From Bacteroidetes bacterium UBA7368 (GTDB taxonomy: Bacteria; Bacteroidota; Rhodothermia; Rhodothermales; UBA10348): a stretch of 12,249 nucleotides of DNA. A program made the translations under genes and the position numbers. This document shows, piece after piece, positions 7,959 to 12,249 of this stretch. Every line of letters starts with the position of its first letter. Within the stretch, counting starts at the first letter, position 1. The DNA lies in contig DKOG01000208.1 in the NCBI GenBank assembly GCA_002469915.1, positions 1 through 12,249 on the forward strand. The letters run 5' to 3'. The notes under the pieces were generated by a model. It saw only the letters and a list, made by a program, of their open reading frames with translations, was not told the DNA's origin and did not search any database.

Positions 7959-10255
7959 TGCACATCTACCCTGAGACCAATACTTGGGATGATCGGGAGT
8001 TGATCAACCCGGTTTCCCGTGAAAATGTTGTATTCAAATATGTTCGCTCGATCATACGCGTTAATCAGTCCAACCATGGCTGTTACATCTGCAAACGTGA
8101 ACGTCTTTTTGCGCTCATAGGTCACGTCAAGTCGATGATAGGAGGGTAGTCGAGAACCATATGGGTCTGCACGAGAAACAGATACGCTGCCGGGTGCCGT
8201 TACAAAATCAGTGTTTCCGGCTTCCACTTCTGAGGACAAGCCAGCATAATATCCGTTGACCTGAGTGAAAGGCAGGCCTGATCCATACTGCCAGCGGACA
8301 CCAAGTTTATTGGCTCCGAGCTGGTACTGAAACATAATGTTTACCTGATTTCGGCGGTCATGAGGTGGGTTAAAAGTAATCGGATCGAGATAGGTGGCGC
8401 CTCCAACTGAAGGGCGAAATATGCCTTTTGCACGTTGAAAAGGCCGGTTATACTCCACGAAACCCCGGCTGTAGGAAAGCGAGAAAAACACGTCTTGATT
8501 TGTGATCTCCACTTTGGTGTCTATCCCTTGGGCGTAGCCATTGACAGAGGAAAACTGTGCAACCTTGTTGATCACCGTTCCAAACACAGGGAAGGAAAGA
8601 CTGCTCAGGTTCTTTCGGTACACTTCCGTCGTCAACTCTAACCAAGGCAGGGGCCTTCCTTTCCAACCAGCCATCATGTGCATGGCTTTGGGAACGGGCG
8701 TGTTGTTGGGTGATGCCGCCCAGACAGTAAAGACGTCAGAAACGTCTTGTTCATTGTTCAATCCAACGATTTGTTGATGATATCGCCCCCAGGCGGCACT
8801 GAATTGATGATGCCCCCCTTGGCCTCCCGGCTGAAAAATGAGTCGCAAGCGCGGGCCAAACGAATTTTTTAGTCCTCTGGAAAATATTTCAAGCCTTGCT
8901 CCCGGCTCAATTCTCAAATAATCAGATATCTGAAATTGTCCTTCGATGAATGACCCCACACTCGTGACTCCAGTTGCACCTGCCGTTCCAAGCCGACCCA
9001 ATTTGTAGTCGAAGAAATTGGTGTTTCCAAAAATGCCAAAGTGGATTTGATTGGGACCTAGCAGATAGGTAAAGTCGATACTCATTAAGACGTCTTCGAT
9101 ATCAGAGGTTCGCAATTCATCGCGAGTAGGTCGATATCTGCTCTTCAGGCTGGAATAATACACTGACAAGGAAGTCATTACTGCTTGAGACTCCGGCAGG
9201 TACATATACTTCATCCCATAGGCCGCGTTCTTCCACGTTGACTTCCTGTAGGCATCTGGATCTAAATCACCACCCGTCGCCAAGTTACCTTCGTCATGCG
9301 TCTGCAAAGCGGTTAGGGTCAGACTACTAGTCTGATTTAGATACGAGTGTAGCTTTGCATATCGATCTCCAAATCGAAACGGAAGATCCGAACCCAGAAG
9401 TCCAGGGCTTACGCGGTCAATCAACGATTCCCGAACGGAGAGCATTACGGAAGTATCGCCTTTACGAACAGGCAAAGACACTTGCGCTCCACTTAAAAAC
9501 GGAGCCACCGAAGCCGATAATTCCACCTTTTCCTTGTTTCCGTTTCGCGTCTTTATGTCTATTACAGAGGAAATCCGACCTCCATACCGCGCGTTAAAAC
9601 CACCTGCATACACATCGGCGTAGGAAATGATATCGGCAGGGAAGGCGCTGTAGAATCCGACAACGTGAAAAGGTTGAAATACCCGCATCCCGTCTATCAA
9701 AACGAGGTTCTGGGTAGGCGTTCCTCCACGAATAAACAGTTGCCCCCCTCGGTCCCCAGTGGACACCACGCCCGGCAGGGTAACTAGATATCCTGCTAGG
9801 TCGTAGGACACATCAGGCATCGGTACTCGAGACAAGTCCTCTGATCGAATGGTTTCGAGACCAGCTACAAATCGACTTTCATCAAGTTGCTGTGTCTCAA
9901 CCAAAATTTCCTCTAGAAACGTCTGGACCGGGGCCAAATACATGTCTAGACGTTCCGTTAAAGGAAGATCCAACGTATCGGTTTTGGACTGAAAGCCCAC
10001 AAAAGAGGCGGTTAAAACGTACGTGCCGGCAGAGAGATCTTTAAACTCAAAGCGTCCTCGGGGACCCGTCGCCTGGCCACCGATTTGGACGCCATTTCTG
10101 GTCAATAAAAGCGTGGCGCCCGGAAGTGTAAGCCGAGATTCGGCATCTAAAACGCGTCCCTGCAGAGAAGACGTGTCCTGCGCAAAAACGGGAGAAGTGA
10201 ACCAGGCCAGAAAACAAGCCAAGGCTACAGAAAGCCAGATTGGCTTAATGGACAT
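7955..10255 (-). CDS. TonB-dependent outer-membrane receptor (first cassette)
   Basis: Predicted TonB-gated outer-membrane importer of 766 residues, first gene of the operon; substrate unknown. ATG 10255 is chosen because it gives a compact signal peptide (MSIKPIW..., cleavage after VFA at residue 25). The longer open frame back to 10384 would place 43 atypical residues before it and would contain the predicted promoter. Parts in order: carboxypeptidase-regulatory-like domain about 30-110 (LQGRVLDAESRLTLPGATL, FEFKDLSAGTYVLTASFVGF), TonB-box-like EEILVET (115-121), plug with VPMPDVSYDLAGYL, LPGVVSTGDRGGQLFIRGG (160-178) and VLIDGM, then a barrel with NPPHDRRNQVNIMFQYQLG and RLPSYHRLDVTYERK late in the protein. 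The last codon region overlaps the start of the DUF4249 gene by 4 nt. Plug sequence is close to that of the downstream receptor, while the barrels differ more, as expected if the two copies have diverged in substrate. Confidence 0.94.
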   Translation of the reverse strand: MSIKPIWLSVALACFLAWFTSPVFAQDTSSLQGRVLDAESRLTLPGATLLLTRNGVQIGGQATGPRGRFEFKDLSAGTYVLTASFVGFQSKTDTLDLPLTERLDMYLAPVQTFLEEILVETQQLDESRFVAGLETIRSEDLSRVPMPDVSYDLAGYLVTLPGVVSTGDRGGQLFIRGGTPTQNLVLIDGMRVFQPFHVVGFYSAFPADIISYADVYAGGFNARYGGRISSVIDIKTRNGNKEKVELSASVAPFLSGAQVSLPVRKGDTSVMLSVRESLIDRVSPGLLGSDLPFRFGDRYAKLHSYLNQTSSLTLTALQTHDEGNLATGGDLDPDAYRKSTWKNAAYGMKYMYLPESQAVMTSLSVYYSSLKSRYRPTRDELRTSDIEDVLMSIDFTYLLGPNQIHFGIFGNTNFFDYKLGRLGTAGATGVTSVGSFIEGQFQISDYLRIEPGARLEIFSRGLKNSFGPRLRLIFQPGGQGGHHQFSAAWGRYHQQIVGLNNEQDVSDVFTVWAASPNNTPVPKAMHMMAGWKGRPLPWLELTTEVYRKNLSSLSFPVFGTVINKVAQFSSVNGYAQGIDTKVEITNQDVFFSLSYSRGFVEYNRPFQRAKGIFRPSVGGATYLDPITFNPPHDRRNQVNIMFQYQLGANKLGVRWQYGSGLPFTQVNGYYAGLSSEVEAGNTDFVTAPGSVSVSRADPYGSRLPSYHRLDVTYERKKTFTFADVTAMVGLINAYDRANIFEYNIFTGNRVDQLPIIPSIGLRVDVQ

Positions 10256-10267
10256 AAGACCATACCC

Positions 10268-10286
10268 GTCGCGTTCATGGCGCGAC
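10268..10286 (-). other. GC-rich hairpin in the receptor operon leader
   Basis: GTCGCG (10286-10281 on the minus strand) and CGCGAC (10273-10268) form a perfect 6-bp stem, five pairs G-C, around loop CCATGAA. It lies between the predicted promoter and ATG 10255, ending 12 bases before the start codon. No T-run follows, so it is not a terminator. It might stabilise the transcript or limit ribosome access; the role is inferred from position only. Confidence 0.4.
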
Positions 10287-10299
10287 TTGCCTATTCTTC

Positions 10300-10327
10300 C
10301 AAAAATAAGGGGGGAAGGGAATCTCAA
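10300..10327 (-). promoter_or_regulatory. Bacteroidota-type promoter for the TonB/DUF4249 operon
   Basis: On the minus strand, TTG (10327-10325), a 17-base spacer and TATTTTTG (10307-10300) match the Bacteroidota housekeeping consensus TTG-N17-23-TAnnTTTG exactly. Transcription would begin near 10293-10296, leaving a leader of about 40 bases before ATG 10255. No other perfect TAnnTTTG was found in the 236-base gap on this strand. It is the main evidence that the longer frame upstream of 10255 is not translated. Confidence 0.6.
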
Positions 10328-10472
10328 TGCCTGATTGGGTGGGGCTTCAAGTAAATTGCCGACGAATATTCCGGCATAAATCATTCAGGAGCAACCCATT
10401 TTTTTATTCATTCGTATACTCATTATTAGGTTGTATAAGGTGTTTTGATAATCTCCTTATCCGGTACCATCC

Positions 10473-10486
10473 TAAATCAGGATTTA
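10473..10486. repeat. Short palindrome just before the small gene
   Basis: TAAATC and GATTTA flank AG to give a 14-base near-perfect palindrome, five bases before ATG 10492. It could be an operator or a small mRNA hairpin at the start codon, but A/T-rich palindromes this short arise by chance. Confidence 0.2.
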
Positions 10487-10491
10487 TTTCA

Positions 10492-10731
10492 ATGAAACGA
10501 CGTGCCCGATTTTACTTGATTCTCGTGCTGAGTGTCTTCATCGCTTTCGTATTAATCGACTCACTCGGTGCATTCGATTCGAAATCTTGGTTTGAAGTAC
10601 CTCACGGAAATCACTCTCATTATCTGCCTAAGGACTGTGATCCAGCCCTTGCTGTTGGCGATGCCCCAACCACCAAACCACGCGCAGATCAGGAAATAGA
10701 TTGTCAGGGCCAGATTGTCCCCATTCAATAG
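10492..10731 (+). CDS. Small membrane-anchored or exported protein, function unknown
   Basis: A 79-residue protein I cannot assign. Basic MKRRAR is followed by one hydrophobic segment (about 8-22, YLILVLSVFIAFVLI) and then a soluble tail, so the tail should lie outside the cytoplasm, with the helix acting as anchor or signal. The tail has a His cluster HGNHSH (38-43), YLPKDCDP and DCQGQIVPIQ, with cysteines at 49 and 71 that could form a disulfide or bind metal with the histidines. ATG 10492 is preferred over the longer frame from 10327 because the basic-then-hydrophobic N-terminus begins exactly there; the extra 55 residues look random and cross the divergent promoter. It diverges from the receptor operon and ends four bases before the convergent aminopeptidase stop. 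A GATAAT at 10447-10452 might be a -10 element, but no convincing -35 was seen. Ordered composition makes it more likely real than not. Confidence 0.65.
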   Translation: MKRRARFYLILVLSVFIAFVLIDSLGAFDSKSWFEVPHGNHSHYLPKDCDPALAVGDAPTTKPRADQEIDCQGQIVPIQ

Positions 10732-10735
10732 GCCA

Positions 10736-12249
10736 TCAGTTTCCAGAAACGATTAGTGTCCGATCCACAATTCGAGGACCACTTCGCACACGCAGCAGGT
10801 AGAGCCCAGGAGGAACGTTTCCAAATTGAAGGACATGCCCTGACAGGCCATTTGGAATAAGCTGAACTGTCTTATTTCCCACTAGTTGACCAAGGGCATT
10901 CAACATTTCAACATCCGCCTGCGAACGGAGCGATCCGTTGTCTATTTCAAAACAAATCATATCCCTAGCAGGGTTAGGAAAGGCCTTCACGTTGAGGGTC
11001 GTAGGAATTTCGCCGAAAGTCGCTCGATCTGTTGATTTGAAGGAAACGTCCTTCAGTATCCAATTCTCAGGATCGACCCTGACTGAAATGGGGGCCGAGT
11101 CAACATCAATCTCATAGACCTGCTCTCTCAAATCGTTTTCCACATTGAGCAAAAGGGTCTTATCTGCTGTTTTTAGCTCAAGCCACACGGGCATTTCAAA
11201 TATGTGCACGGCCGAATCGTCAATTTCTTGCACTTGGCGAAGCGTGATTCTAGCACGATAATTCCCGTTGATGCCAACGTCCATAACCTCTGCTTGATAA
11301 ACCGGATAGCCCGTTCCGGAATACACCCATTGATCGAAAAATGTATCAAAGGACCGGCCAGTAACTTGCTCCACCACAGCTTGGAAATCAGCCGACTCCA
11401 CGATCCCATAGGCATGCTTGGGTAAGGTGGCGTAGGTTCGCATAATGTCCTTCATCACTGCATCTCCAACCATCCCGTTAATCATGCGAAGGACCATCCA
11501 CCCTTTTGCATACACGTTCGCAAAGTTGAACATGCTATTTACGTTGGACGTGTCACTCAAAACCAGCGTCCCTGTGGCATATTTAGATCGTTCGTAATAC
11601 AGGTCTTTTAAAAGGTTGCCAAGCGCGCGGTATTTGGGGTCAGAATCAAAAACAACAAACTCTCCAAACGTCGCAAAGCCTTCATTAAGCCATAAATGCG
11701 GCCAGGATTTGGTGGTTAGCTTATCCCCAAACCACTGATGAGTCAGCTCATGTGCAATTAACTCCGCACCAATATTTCCCATCGATGACATGGTTTGATG
11801 CTCCATCCCTCCTCTGATCGGAAAATGAGCGTGCCCGTATTTCTCCTCCTCAAACGGATAGGGACCAAACCAATCCTCATAGACAGGCATCATTTCTTTG
11901 GCCAGCCTCCACCCACTGGTACTACTTATTCCTTGGTAGGCGTTGCTGCCGGCAAACGAAAAGTGAACGATCGGAAAAGTAGCAGGACCGTATCTATTTG
12001 CTAGATCGCCTGGGCGATCATACTGCTCTGTCGTCCTGTCGTAATCAGCAATGGCCAGAAAAACGAGATAGGTTGAAATCGGATATCTATGCAGCCAGTC
12101 AAACTTGGTACTTCCATTCGGCAGATCGGACTCTGATATGAGGACACCGTTGGATCCCACGGTGAACGGTTTGGGTACCGTTACGGTAATACGGACGGAG
12201 TCTGCTTTGTCCGATGGATGATCATCTGATGGCCACCAATCTTTGGCTC
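10736..12249 (-). CDS. M1-family zinc aminopeptidase with T9SS sorting domain (5' partial)
   Basis: Secreted metallo-aminopeptidase that removes N-terminal residues from peptides; substrate range unknown. The reading frame stays open to the right edge (reading AKDWWPSDDHPSDKADSV from the edge inward), so the gene starts outside the window and the GTG at 12160 is an internal Val. M1 hallmarks are all present: GGMEH (11798-11812, the exopeptidase motif), HELTH (11738-11752) with the third zinc ligand Glu in NEGFATF at 11681-11683, exactly the HExxH-18-E spacing, and VYAKG near 11500-11515 holding the expected catalytic Tyr. A beta-rich region ending in RVDPENWILKD follows. The last 90 or so residues form a T9SS type A sorting domain (AFPNPARD, VEMLNALGQLVGNK, PPGLYLLRVRSG), so export across the outer membrane is expected. 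No large C-terminal helical domain as in E. coli PepN is present, consistent with a short M1 form. It converges on the small gene with a 4-base gap. Confidence 0.94.
   Translation of the reverse strand, partial: AKDWWPSDDHPSDKADSVRITVTVPKPFTVGSNGVLISESDLPNGSTKFDWLHRYPISTYLVFLAIADYDRTTEQYDRPGDLANRYGPATFPIVHFSFAGSNAYQGISSTSGWRLAKEMMPVYEDWFGPYPFEEEKYGHAHFPIRGGMEHQTMSSMGNIGAELIAHELTHQWFGDKLTTKSWPHLWLNEGFATFGEFVVFDSDPKYRALGNLLKDLYYERSKYATGTLVLSDTSNVNSMFNFANVYAKGWMVLRMINGMVGDAVMKDIMRTYATLPKHAYGIVESADFQAVVEQVTGRSFDTFFDQWVYSGTGYPVYQAEVMDVGINGNYRARITLRQVQEIDDSAVHIFEMPVWLELKTADKTLLLNVENDLREQVYEIDVDSAPISVRVDPENWILKDVSFKSTDRATFGEIPTTLNVKAFPNPARDMICFEIDNGSLRSQADVEMLNALGQLVGNKTVQLIPNGLSGHVLQFGNVPPGLYLLRVRSGPRIVDRTLIVSGN

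Larger units (their letters stand above)
3807..10255 (-). repeat. Tandem duplication of a TonB receptor-DUF4249 two-gene cassette
   Basis: Two copies of the same gene pair lie head to tail on one strand: receptor 7955-10255 plus lipoprotein 7104-7958, then receptor 4721-7057 plus lipoprotein 3807-4721. The receptors share long, nearly collinear blocks: counted by eye, 58 of 75 residues are identical between 9553-9777 and 6296-6520. Their C-termini also match (RVDQLPIIPSIGL and RVDQLPLIPTFGL). The lipoproteins share WRDS-ITL/F, GYLD, F-NF-P and GFFGSI blocks at lower identity. The two junctions inside pairs overlap; the junction between pairs is 46 bases. All four genes are probably one transcript. 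Confidence 0.85.

Noticed and set aside
8435..8777. Several overlapping short frames inside the first receptor gene
   Set aside because: They are opposite-strand or alternative-frame shadows of a strongly supported coding region, with no independent start or composition.
3807..10255. SusC/SusD polysaccharide utilisation locus
   Set aside because: Receptors are about 770 residues rather than about 1000, the lipoproteins lack SusD-like helical repeats, and no glycoside hydrolase is present.
10256..10384. N-terminal extension of the first receptor to 10384
   Set aside because: It would put 43 residues before a complete signal peptide, and its DNA holds a perfect promoter and leader hairpin.
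10327..10491. Longer frame adding 55 residues to the small protein
   Set aside because: The added segment has no signal-like or domain-like pattern, includes the -33 element of the divergent promoter, and places the basic-hydrophobic start of the protein internally.
12158..12160. GTG as start of the aminopeptidase
   Set aside because: The frame continues to the right edge with typical M1 residues (DWWPSDDHPSDKA), so the gene is cut by the window.

Overview
The window looks like a chromosomal segment of a Bacteroidota-type bacterium. The mix suggests the Rhodothermia/Balneolia side of the group: type IX secretion (T9SS) C-terminal sorting domains with NYPNPF/FPNP-type motifs, VCBS/FG-GAP propeller proteins, TonB-dependent receptors with an N-terminal carboxypeptidase-regulatory-like domain, DUF4249 lipoproteins, and a TTG-N17-TAnnTTTG promoter. 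Base composition is close to balanced. The lineage is an inference from gene content; there is no rRNA or other marker here. Genes are tightly packed and no gene-free stretch reaches 300 bases. No tRNA, rRNA, CRISPR or insertion sequence was recognised.

Left part (1-2719, + strand): two consecutive VCBS/FG-GAP beta-propeller proteins. The first enters from the left edge and ends with a fibronectin-III-like region and a T9SS sorting domain. The second has its own signal peptide and seven calcium-type DxDxDG motifs, but no sorting domain. Its stop codon overlaps that of the convergent ilvE gene (2716-3633, - strand, branched-chain amino acid aminotransferase).

Centre (3807-10255, - strand): a compact four-gene unit made of one two-gene cassette present twice in tandem, TonB-dependent receptor then DUF4249 lipoprotein, then the same pair again. 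Within each pair the genes overlap (ATGA, 4 nt; TAATG, 1 nt), as expected for translational coupling. A candidate Bacteroidota promoter lies 45 nt before the first gene, a 6-bp hairpin sits in the leader, and a candidate intrinsic terminator spans the last stop codon. The simplest reading is two related outer-membrane uptake systems, each a TonB-gated barrel with a cognate lipoprotein. The substrate cannot be read from the sequence.

Right part: a 79-residue single-pass membrane or exported protein (10492-10731, +) diverges from the receptor operon. It is followed 4 nt later by the convergent 3' end of a secreted M1-family zinc aminopeptidase with a T9SS tail (10736 to the right edge, -). A secreted peptidase, surface propeller proteins, TonB uptake and an amino acid aminotransferase would fit a peptide- or protein-using lifestyle. 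That link is inferred from proximity only.
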